Assembly: GCA_005791165.1 (NCBI GenBank)
Contig: SXXW01000025.1
Location: forward strand, 62,001 to 126,000
Direction: 5' to 3'
Origin: Cytophagaceae bacterium
GTDB lineage: Bacteria; Bacteroidota; Bacteroidia; Cytophagales; Spirosomataceae
DNA: 64,000 nt
In this document: one piece after another, positions 8,714 through 15,749 of the stretch
Position numbering within the stretch: position 1 is the first letter of the stretch
How the letters are laid out: each line of letters begins with the position of its first letter
Translations under genes and position numbers: made by a program
Notes under the pieces: generated by a model
What the model saw: only the letters and a program-made list of their open reading frames with translations
The model's database searches: none
Told to the model about the DNA's origin: nothing

Positions 8714-9784
8714 ATGAAATTCGAAATAAAAGGTATGCAAGAAAATCCTGAAGCCGTGGAGTTGCAAATAAGCGCGCTGAAACGTAAAGTTTTAGAGGTC
8801 AATTCTGCTCATTTTGAGGATTTAGCGATCGAAATATTTAATTTCCAAGCGCTACATAATCCCATTTATCAGTCATTTCTTAGGATGTTGGATTGTTCGG
8901 TGGATTCCATTCGGTCGATGGGCCAAATTCCTTTTTTGCCGATTGAGCTGTTTAAAACATACCAAGTTCAAACGGGTTTTTCCCCGGTGCTTTTCGACTT
9001 TGAAAGTTCAGGTACTACTGGGCAAATACCTTCCAAACACGCCGTTTGTGATCCCGAATTTTATAAAGAAAACTCACTGAATGCGTTTAATCATCTTTTT
9101 GGGTCAGTGACGGATTATCACATTTTTGCCTTATTGCCCTCTTATTTGGAAAGAAATACGTCCAGTTTAGTTTTCATGATGGACCATTTCATTCAAGAAT
9201 CAAAATCTGAATTTTCTGGATTTTTTTTAAATCAATACCCTGAATTAGTTGGCCGAATTAAAGAAGCGTTAAAAACCAACCGAAAAATTTGGCTGATGGG
9301 GGTGACTTTTGGGCTTTTAGATTGGATAGATTCAGGACAAGATTTTTCATTTTGGAATGAGGCGATCAAAGAAGGTCGCATCATCGTCATGGAAACAGGA
9401 GGAATGAAGGGACGCAGAGAAGAGTGGATTAGGGATCGCATTCATGCGTATATGATGGAGCACATGGGATTTAAGCAAGTGGCTTCTGAATATGGAATGA
9501 CTGAATTATTTTCTCAAGCTTATTCATTTTCGGATGGTATTTTTATTCCGGCGAAAACCATGCGTGTGCTATTACGCGAAGTGAATGATCCATTTTCGCT
9601 CGTAAAAACGCCAGGAAAAGTAGGCGGGATTAAAGTGATTGATTTGGCTAATATTGAATCCTGTTCTTTTGTTGAGACTAAGGATTTAGGTTCATTGGAA
9701 GAAGATGGTATTCGATTTAAAGTGCTTGGCCGCTTTGATAATTCAGAAATGAGGGGCTGCAGCATGATGGTTTCTGAGCCCTAG
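8714..9784 (+). CDS. LuxE-like acyl-protein synthetase / acyltransferase
   Basis: A 356-residue protein of the LuxE/PaaK-like adenylate-forming superfamily. The key motif is FESSGTTGQIPSKH, the nucleotide-binding SSGTTG loop. Later motifs are YLERNTSSLVFMM, the METGGMKGR segment and EYGMTELFSQAY, the last typical of this superfamily. LuxE activates a fatty acid for a reductase in bioluminescence, but no luxCDAB homologue is nearby, so here it probably activates an acyl or aryl acid for another pathway. It stands alone on this strand, with moaE convergent 10 bases downstream. The substrate is unknown. Confidence 0.85.
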   Translation: MKFEIKGMQENPEAVELQISALKRKVLEVNSAHFEDLAIEIFNFQALHNPIYQSFLRMLDCSVDSIRSMGQIPFLPIELFKTYQVQTGFSPVLFDFESSGTTGQIPSKHAVCDPEFYKENSLNAFNHLFGSVTDYHIFALLPSYLERNTSSLVFMMDHFIQESKSEFSGFFLNQYPELVGRIKEALKTNRKIWLMGVTFGLLDWIDSGQDFSFWNEAIKEGRIIVMETGGMKGRREEWIRDRIHAYMMEHMGFKQVASEYGMTELFSQAYSFSDGIFIPAKTMRVLLREVNDPFSLVKTPGKVGGIKVIDLANIESCSFVETKDLGSLEEDGIRFKVLGRFDNSEMRGCSMMVSEP

Positions 9785-9794
9785 GTAATTTCGA

Positions 9795-10214
9795 TTAGGG
9801 ATGTGGAACTAGCCACGATGATCCATCTGTATAAAATTCATTTTTCCAAATAGGAACTTCTTTTTTCAAGGTGTCGATCAACCATTGGCATGCCGCAAAA
9901 GCCTCTGCTCGGTGCACGCAAGTTACCCCGATGATCACCGCAATATCACCTATTTCCAAAGGTCCGGTTCTATGACATACAACGGTTTTGAGGATGGGCC
10001 ATTTTTCTCCAGCAGATTCAATTAATCGTTCTATTTGTTTGACGGCCATGGGTGAATAAGCCTCCATGGTTAGCGCATTAACTTCTTTTCCTTGGTTTTT
10101 ATTTCGGATGGTACCTATGAATAAACAAATTCCTCCGGCCTCTTCAGCTTGTAAAAATTTGAATTGGGGATCGATCAAGAGTGGGGAATCGATTAATTCA
10201 ATTTTCTGCTCCAT
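9795..10214 (-). CDS. moaE: Molybdopterin synthase catalytic subunit
   Basis: A 139-residue MoaE that, with the thiocarboxylated small subunit MoaD, inserts two sulfurs into precursor Z to make molybdopterin. Conserved features are FIGTIRN (Arg37), HRAEAFAACQ (His101, Arg102) and KKEVPIWKNE with the active-site lysines near 117-118 and 124. Length is close to the family norm. No other moa or moe gene is in the window. It lies 2 bases after folA on the same strand, so it is cotranscribed with a pterin-related gene. Confidence 0.94.
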   Translation of the reverse strand: MEQKIELIDSPLLIDPQFKFLQAEEAGGICLFIGTIRNKNQGKEVNALTMEAYSPMAVKQIERLIESAGEKWPILKTVVCHRTGPLEIGDIAVIIGVTCVHRAEAFAACQWLIDTLKKEVPIWKNEFYTDGSSWLVPHP

Positions 10215-10216
10215 AT

Positions 10217-10705
10217 TTATTTTCGTTGATAGGTCAAAAAGCTATACTGATAGGTATTTTTTTCATCGGTAACGCCTCTTTCTCGGGAAACAACTTCCCA
10301 TGTATCTGCTGGAATCTCTGGAAAATAAGTGTCTCCGTCGAAAATGTCATGTAGTTGGGTAACTAATATTTGATCCGCAACGGCAAGACTCAATTGGTAT
10401 ATTTCAGCCCCGCCTACAATGTAAATGTCTTCTCTTGAAATTGACTTAGCTTTTAAAATGGCCTCGTCCAGTGAATGTACGGTAATGATACCTGCTGGAT
10501 TAAATTCAGTCTTACGCGTGATGGCGATGGTAGTCCGATTAGGTAAAGGCCTGCCGATGGACTCATAGGTTTTTCTTCCCATGATGATTACATGTCCCGT
10601 AGTGAGCGCTTTAAATCGCTGTAAGTCAGCTGGTAAATGCCAGATCAACGCATTGTTTTTTCCAATAACCCTATTTTCATCAAAAGCGACTAATATTTTT
10701 ATCAA
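10217..10705 (-). CDS. folA: Dihydrofolate reductase
   Basis: A 162-residue enzyme reducing dihydrofolate to tetrahydrofolate with NADPH. Motifs: VIGKNNALIWHLPADLQRFK with the catalytic Asp27, GRKTYESIGRPLPNRTTIAITR for NADPH binding, and YIVGGAEIYQLSL near residue 95. Length matches bacterial FolA. It is the first gene of a two-gene unit with moaE. A -7-like element (TATTTTTG) lies just upstream on the minus strand. thyA, a common neighbour of folA, is not present here. Confidence 0.96.
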   Translation of the reverse strand: MIKILVAFDENRVIGKNNALIWHLPADLQRFKALTTGHVIIMGRKTYESIGRPLPNRTTIAITRKTEFNPAGIITVHSLDEAILKAKSISREDIYIVGGAEIYQLSLAVADQILVTQLHDIFDGDTYFPEIPADTWEVVSRERGVTDEKNTYQYSFLTYQRK

Positions 10706-10722
10706 TTGTTCGAATTTTTTAC

Positions 10723-10730
10723 CAAAAATA
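10723..10730 (-). promoter_or_regulatory. Possible -7 element for folA-moaE
   Basis: On the minus strand the sequence reads TATTTTTG (TAnnTTTG), 18 bases before the folA start. No TTG is visible about 20 bases further upstream, so this rests on one element in an AT-rich gap. Confidence 0.3.
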
Positions 10731-10834
10731 AGGGATTTTTCGGGATCTATTTAGCCCTATGTGTATATAAATGGATTTATGGAAAATTGATAAATTTATT
10801 TTCAATTATGCTTCCCAATTTGAGCTCAAACCAC

Positions 10835-10842
10835 TAATTTTG
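10835..10842 (+). promoter_or_regulatory. Possible -7 element for carB
   Basis: TAATTTTG matches TAnnTTTG and would give a leader of about 65 bases before the carB GTG. No well-spaced -33 TTG is seen. The 207-base gap between folA and carB is divergent and otherwise shows only AT-rich sequence; I see no riboswitch-like structure. Confidence 0.4.
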
Positions 10843-10912
10843 TACAATTTTTGAGCCATACTGAAAGGCCCATCATTTTTGAAATTATAACGCTTTAAAT
10901 TTATACCATCCT

Positions 10913-13744
10913 GTGCCTAAAAATTCGTCGATTAAATCAGTCCTAATTATTGGTTCCGGTCCCATTGTAATCGGTCAAGCATGTGAATTTGATTATGCAG
11001 GTTCCCAAGCAGCACGTTCGTTGAGGGAGGAAGGGATCGAAGTCATATTAATTAATTCTAATCCAGCGACGATTATGACGGATCCGATGAATGCGGATTA
11101 CGTGTATTTGAAACCATTAGAAAAGGCGTCCATCATTCATATTTTAGAGCGTCATCAAATCGATGCGGTTTTACCTACGATGGGAGGACAAACAGCATTA
11201 AATTTAGCGATCGATTGTGATGCGGCTGGTATATGGGAAAAGTATGGCGTAAGGATTATTGGAGTTGACATTGCAGCGATTGAAACGACCGAGGATCGCG
11301 AGAAGTTCCGTTTGAAAATGATCGAGATTGGTATTGGTGTTTGCAAGGGTCGTACGGCTCGTTCATTTCTAGAAGGAAAAGAAATAGCACAGGAAACGGG
11401 TTTCCCTTTGGTCATTCGCCCATCATTTACCTTAGGAGGTACAGGGGGTGGTTTTGTTCATGACCCAAAAGACTTTGACGCAGCATTAAATAAAGGTTTA
11501 CACGCTTCCCCCACCCACGAGGTGTTGGTGGAACAATCCATCATGGGTTGGAAAGAATATGAATTAGAGTTACTACGTGATCACATTGGTAATGTCATCA
11601 TCATTTGCTCGATTGAGAATTTTGATCCGATGGGAATTCATACGGGAGATTCCATTACGGTAGCTCCGGCAATGACTTTGCCAGATACGATTTACCAACG
11701 AATGAGAGACATGGCCATCAAGATGATGAATGCCATAGGTACTTTCGCGGGTGGTTGTAATGTTCAGTTTTCATTAAATCCTGATACGGATGAGATTATT
11801 GCGATTGAAGTAAATCCAAGAGTTTCTAGATCGTCTGCTTTGGCATCTAAAGCAACGGGTTATCCGATTGCCAAAATTGCGGCAAAAATGTCCATCGGCT
11901 ACAACTTAGATGAGTTGACTAATGCGATTACTGGAACGACTTCAGCTTATTTTGAGCCGGCATTAGATTATGTCATTGTCAAAGTGCCGAGATGGAATTT
12001 TGATAAGTTCAAGGGTGCTGATCGCACGCTTGGTTTGCAAATGAAATCCGTGGGTGAAACCATGGGTATTGGACGTAATTTCCAAGAGGCACTTCAGAAA
12101 GCATGTCAATCCTTAGAGATTAAGCGAAATGGGATGGGTGCGGATGGAAAAGAATTGAAAGATCAAGATGCGATTATGTATTCGCTTGCCAATCCTTCTT
12201 GGAATCGCTTGTTCCATATTTATGATGCCTTCAAAATGGGCATTTCATTTAAGACGATTCAGCAATTAACAAAAATCGACAAGTGGTTTTTAAATCAAAT
12301 TGAGGATTTAGTTCGTGTCGAAAAAGAAATAGAGAAGTACTCGGTACACAATATCCCCAAGATTTTACTTGAAGAAGCTAAGCATAAAGGTTTTGCGGAT
12401 CGACAAATTGCCCATACATTACGTTGTTTAGAATCCGAGGTTTATGATAAGCGTAATAGCTTAGGCATTAAGCGCATTTACAAATGTGTGGATACCTGTG
12501 CCGCTGAATTTGAGGCAAAGACTCCTTATTATTATTCTACTTTTGGACAGGAAGGTGCAGAGGTTTTGGATAATGAATCCGTCGTATCAACCAAGAAAAA
12601 GGTGGTTGTATTGGGTTCGGGGCCCAACCGGATCGGTCAGGGAATTGAGTTTGACTATTCGTGTGTGCATGGGGTGTTAGCAGCTAAAGAAGCTGGTTAT
12701 GAGACCATTATGATTAATTCAAATCCTGAAACGGTGTCAACGGATTTTGATATAGCTGATAAATTATATTTTGAACCCGTATTTTGGGAGCATGTCTATG
12801 ACATCATTCAGCATGAAAAACCGGAGGGTGTGATTGTCCAATTGGGTGGGCAAACGGCTTTAAAATTAGCCGAGAAGCTTTCAAAATATGGCATTAAAAT
12901 TTTAGGTACTTCCTTTGAAGCATTAGATTTAGCGGAAGACCGGGGAGCTTTCTCTAGTCTATTGAAAGATTTAGATATCCCATATCCAAGGTTTGGCGTT
13001 TGTGAAGATGCAGATAATGCAGCAGCGCTCGGACGTGAATTGGGATATCCATTATTGGTCCGCCCATCCTATGTTTTGGGTGGTCAGTCCATGAAAATTG
13101 TGATTAATGAGCAGGAATTAGAGCAACATGTCGTCGATATTTTACGCGATATTCCAGGGAACAAAATCTTATTGGATCACTTCTTAGAAAATGCCATTGA
13201 GGCGGAGGCAGATGCGATCTGTGACGGAGAAGATGTATACATCATTGGTTTAATGGAGCACATTGAGCCAGCAGGTATCCACTCGGGTGATTCTCATTCG
13301 GTGTTACCTCCATTTGATTTGTCGGATCACGTGATCAAGCAAATCGAAGATCATACGCGTAAGATTGCGGTAGCATTGAAGACGAAAGGTCTCTTAAACA
13401 TCCAGTTTGCAGTGAAAGATGAAGTGGTATATATCATCGAAGCGAACCCTCGTGCCTCTCGGACCGTTCCATTTATCTGCAAGGCATACCAAGAACCTTA
13501 TGTGAATTACGCAACCAAAGTAATGCTAGGAGTTAATAAGGTGAAAGATTTCAATTTCAAACCGGTGAAAAAAGGATATGCAATCAAGATTCCTGTATTT
13601 TCTTTTTCTAAGTTTCCCAATGTCAATATGGAGCTAGGACCCGAAATGAAATCGACGGGCGAGGCGATTTATTTCATTGATGATTTGAAAGATGATTTCT
13701 TTCGCAAGGTGTATGGAGAACGAAATTTATATTTAAGCCGTTAA
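10913..13744 (+). CDS. carB: Carbamoyl-phosphate synthase large subunit, lacking the MGS allosteric domain
   Basis: Makes carbamoyl phosphate for pyrimidines and arginine together with CarA. GTG start, chosen because the protein then begins PKNSSIKSVLIIGSGP, as in the family. Two ATP-grasp halves are complete: first half GSGPIVIGQACEFDYAG to IEVNPRVSRSSALASK, second half GSGPNRIGQGIEFDYSC to IEANPRASRTVPF. At 943 residues it is about 130 shorter than the E. coli protein. It ends at FFRKVYGERNLYLSR, just where the C-terminal methylglyoxal-synthase-like (MGS) regulatory domain would begin. carA is not adjacent. The stop is 6 bases before the DUF4834 gene. Confidence 0.96.
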   Translation: MPKNSSIKSVLIIGSGPIVIGQACEFDYAGSQAARSLREEGIEVILINSNPATIMTDPMNADYVYLKPLEKASIIHILERHQIDAVLPTMGGQTALNLAIDCDAAGIWEKYGVRIIGVDIAAIETTEDREKFRLKMIEIGIGVCKGRTARSFLEGKEIAQETGFPLVIRPSFTLGGTGGGFVHDPKDFDAALNKGLHASPTHEVLVEQSIMGWKEYELELLRDHIGNVIIICSIENFDPMGIHTGDSITVAPAMTLPDTIYQRMRDMAIKMMNAIGTFAGGCNVQFSLNPDTDEIIAIEVNPRVSRSSALASKATGYPIAKIAAKMSIGYNLDELTNAITGTTSAYFEPALDYVIVKVPRWNFDKFKGADRTLGLQMKSVGETMGIGRNFQEALQKACQSLEIKRNGMGADGKELKDQDAIMYSLANPSWNRLFHIYDAFKMGISFKTIQQLTKIDKWFLNQIEDLVRVEKEIEKYSVHNIPKILLEEAKHKGFADRQIAHTLRCLESEVYDKRNSLGIKRIYKCVDTCAAEFEAKTPYYYSTFGQEGAEVLDNESVVSTKKKVVVLGSGPNRIGQGIEFDYSCVHGVLAAKEAGYETIMINSNPETVSTDFDIADKLYFEPVFWEHVYDIIQHEKPEGVIVQLGGQTALKLAEKLSKYGIKILGTSFEALDLAEDRGAFSSLLKDLDIPYPRFGVCEDADNAAALGRELGYPLLVRPSYVLGGQSMKIVINEQELEQHVVDILRDIPGNKILLDHFLENAIEAEADAICDGEDVYIIGLMEHIEPAGIHSGDSHSVLPPFDLSDHVIKQIEDHTRKIAVALKTKGLLNIQFAVKDEVVYIIEANPRASRTVPFICKAYQEPYVNYATKVMLGVNKVKDFNFKPVKKGYAIKIPVFSFSKFPNVNMELGPEMKSTGEAIYFIDDLKDDFFRKVYGERNLYLSR

Positions 13745-13750
13745 GGAACG

Positions 13751-14005
13751 ATGTTAAAGTTAATCGCTTTTGGATTAGTATTTTACTATGTGATTTGGCC
13801 TTTGGTGCGATTCCTGTTTAAGGGATTTATCATCACGCAGGTCCATAGAAAAATGTCCGAACAGGATATACGTTCGAAACAATCTGCAACAAAAGCACGT
13901 AGAGAAGGTTCTATAGACGTGGATTATGTTCCCCCAACAGGAAAGAATAAAAAACCGTTGGCCGATGAAGGCGATTATGTGCCTTATGAAGAAATTAAAG
14001 AGTAA
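13751..14005 (+). CDS. DUF4834 family small membrane protein
   Basis: An 84-residue protein with one N-terminal hydrophobic helix (residues ~2-24). A charged cytoplasmic tail ends DYVPPTGKNKKPLADEG followed by a second DYVPYEE. The repeated DYVP phrase is characteristic of the DUF4834 family, known from Bacteroidota and of unknown function. It starts 6 bases after carB and 3 bases before the next small gene, so it is probably read from the carB transcript. Confidence 0.8.
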   Translation: MLKLIAFGLVFYYVIWPLVRFLFKGFIITQVHRKMSEQDIRSKQSATKARREGSIDVDYVPPTGKNKKPLADEGDYVPYEEIKE

Positions 14006-14008
14006 ACA

Positions 14009-14305
14009 ATGGTAAGAGGATTTGTCGTTTATTTCTTGTTGGTATTTTGTTTGTTAACCAAAGATGGCCTTACGTTAGCGTTCAATATATTGAATGAAAA
14101 GAGTACCATTTCTTTAGAGATGAATTTCGAAGATTCAATGGAAGAAGATGGAACTGACGAATTTTTTGCAAGTGACGATTTTGGTTTAGATGTAAACCAA
14201 AATAATTTCGATGGTTTTACTGATAAATCAATTAACGATCAGTATAAACAATCTAGTCTACATGTGCTCCTTGAGAAAGAGAGTCCCCCTCCCCGCATGG
14301 CGTAA
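14009..14305 (+). CDS. Small secreted hypothetical protein (98 aa)
   Basis: The N-terminal hydrophobic stretch (FVVYFLLVFCLLTKDG) looks like a signal peptide or short anchor. The rest is strongly acidic (MEEDGTDEFFASDDFGLD) and ends with a proline-rich SPPPRMA. No known domain recognised. It starts 3 bases after the DUF4834 gene. The stop codon lies inside a perfect 12-base palindrome (14300-14311). Confidence 0.6.
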   Translation: MVRGFVVYFLLVFCLLTKDGLTLAFNILNEKSTISLEMNFEDSMEEDGTDEFFASDDFGLDVNQNNFDGFTDKSINDQYKQSSLHVLLEKESPPPRMA

Positions 14306-14311
14306 TTACGC
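14300..14311. repeat. 12-base palindrome over a stop codon
   Basis: GCGTAATTACGC is a perfect palindrome containing the stop codon of the preceding small gene; flanking GCATG and CATGC extend it with one bulged base. It could form a short RNA hairpin or be a protein-binding site. No T tract follows. Confidence 0.35.
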
Positions 14312-14348
14312 ATGCATTATTGAAACAAAATCATAAAATCTTCTTGTC

Positions 14349-14369
14349 ATCTGTGCCTCGCGCACAGAT
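14349..14369 (+). promoter_or_regulatory. Hairpin just upstream of a small secreted-protein gene
   Basis: ATCTGTGC (14349-14356) and GCACAGAT (14362-14369) form a perfect 8-base stem with a 5-base loop, ending 13 bases before the ATG at 14383. There is no T tract, so it is not a classic terminator. In the mRNA it would sit close to the start codon and could affect translation or mark a processing site. Confidence 0.4.
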
Positions 14370-14382
14370 AAATTAAATCGTT

Positions 14383-14637
14383 ATGAAAACATACGCATTA
14401 GCGTCTATGTTTGTCTTTATGGTTTTTGCAGGCTTCAGCCAAGGTAAAAACTATAAAAATCAGATAAACAGGACATTGAAAGATAAAGTATTGATTGAAA
14501 AACGGGTTGAAATAAAAGAAAAGAAACCTAGTATTCAAACCCCGAAGTACCAAGAATACAAACCCAATATAGAATGGGTGGATACATTTAAAACACAAAC
14601 CCCTTCCTACAAACAACATGGGGGAAGGCCTAACTAA
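14383..14637 (+). CDS. Small secreted basic hypothetical protein (84 aa)
   Basis: A clear N-terminal signal peptide (MKTYALASMFVFMVFAGFSQ, cleavage probably after Ser-Gln or just before it). The mature ~64 residues are rich in Lys, Asn, Pro and Tyr and contain two similar phrases, TPKYQEYKPN and TPSYKQHGG. No known domain recognised. It lies 7 bases before the RND adaptor lipoprotein gene on the same strand, so it may be cotranscribed with the efflux operon. A hairpin precedes its start. No function assigned. Confidence 0.6.
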   Translation: MKTYALASMFVFMVFAGFSQGKNYKNQINRTLKDKVLIEKRVEIKEKKPSIQTPKYQEYKPNIEWVDTFKTQTPSYKQHGGRPN

Positions 14638-14644
14638 GTAGATT

Positions 14645-15748
14645 ATGAAAAAATACCTATTGGGATTTATGCTTTTAACAGCCTGTACGGCTAAAAAAGA
14701 GGAGGTAGCGGAAGTTCAAACATTGGAAGTTTCTACCCCAATTTCCTTAGACACGACTATTCATCAGGAATTCGTGGCTGATATTCATGCCGTTCAAAAT
14801 GTGGAGATACGCGCTCGAGTTAAAGGTTATTTAGACCGTATTTTGGTGGATGAAGGTAAGCAAGTAAAAAGAGGGCAGGTTATGTTTACCATTAATAGCC
14901 AAGAATATGTGGCTGATCAAGCCCGAGCTAAAGCGGTTTTAAGCCAGGCGTCAGCTGAATTAAAAGCAGAGGAATTGACTTTGGTCAACACCCGCTTGTT
15001 GGTTGACAAAAATGTAATTTCAAAAAACCAATTAGCCATATCGCTTGCAAAGGTGGATGGACTTAAAGCAAAATGCGAAGAGGCGCTTGCGCATGTCCGA
15101 GCTGCTGAATTAAAAGTAGAAAATTCCAATATTAGAGCCCCATTTGAGGGTATCGTTGACCGATTACCTTTTAAGCGCGGTACTTTAGTCGACGAAGGAA
15201 CCTTGTTGACTACGCTATCTGACAACCAAAATGTCTTCGCTTATTTCAATGTGTCTGAACAAGAATACCTTGCCTTTAGTGAACAAGATGGTGTAAACAA
15301 ATCGGCATCAGTGGATTTAGTTTTGGCCAATGGAGAAAAATATTCAGAAAAGGGCTTAGTTGAAACTATTGAAGGGGAGTTCGATAAAAATACGGGAAAC
15401 ATTGCCTTCCGTGCTCGTTTCGCGAATCCGAATAAACTCCTGCGACACGGGGCATCAGGAAAAGTTCAATTGCCTAAAAAAGTAACGGACTTTTGGGCTA
15501 TTCCTCAGAAATCTGTTTTTGAAATTCAAGAAAAGAGCTATGTTTTCGTAAAAGATGCAGATGGTATTGTTAAGATGAAGAGTATTGTGCCAGACTTACG
15601 CATTCCCCATTTTTACCTAGTTAAAAATGGATTTTCATCCAAGGATACCATCCTAATTGAGGGGATTCAGCTCGTAAAGCAAGGCCAAAAAATCAAGTCG
15701 ACCTTCAAGTCGATGCGCCAATTATTAACGGATTATAAAGCACTGTAA
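14645..15748 (+). CDS. RND efflux periplasmic adaptor, lipoprotein
   Basis: A 367-residue membrane-fusion protein of the AcrA/MexA type. The lipobox LLTAC puts the lipidated Cys at residue 14, followed by TAKKEE. The barrel-sandwich half-motifs are visible: VEIRARVKGYLDRILVDEGKQVKRGQ (first) and NSNIRAPFEGIVDRLPFKRGTLVDEGT (second), with a helical hairpin between them. It links the pump at 15750 to the outer-membrane channel at 18859. The start is 7 bases after the small secreted-protein gene and the stop 1 base before the pump. Confidence 0.93.
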   Translation: MKKYLLGFMLLTACTAKKEEVAEVQTLEVSTPISLDTTIHQEFVADIHAVQNVEIRARVKGYLDRILVDEGKQVKRGQVMFTINSQEYVADQARAKAVLSQASAELKAEELTLVNTRLLVDKNVISKNQLAISLAKVDGLKAKCEEALAHVRAAELKVENSNIRAPFEGIVDRLPFKRGTLVDEGTLLTTLSDNQNVFAYFNVSEQEYLAFSEQDGVNKSASVDLVLANGEKYSEKGLVETIEGEFDKNTGNIAFRARFANPNKLLRHGASGKVQLPKKVTDFWAIPQKSVFEIQEKSYVFVKDADGIVKMKSIVPDLRIPHFYLVKNGFSSKDTILIEGIQLVKQGQKIKSTFKSMRQLLTDYKAL

Positions 15749-15749
15749 C

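Noticed and set aside
14009-14637. Toxin-antitoxin pair made by the two small secreted proteins
   Set aside because: Both have exported N-termini, no known toxin or antitoxin fold, and they do not overlap as TA genes usually do.
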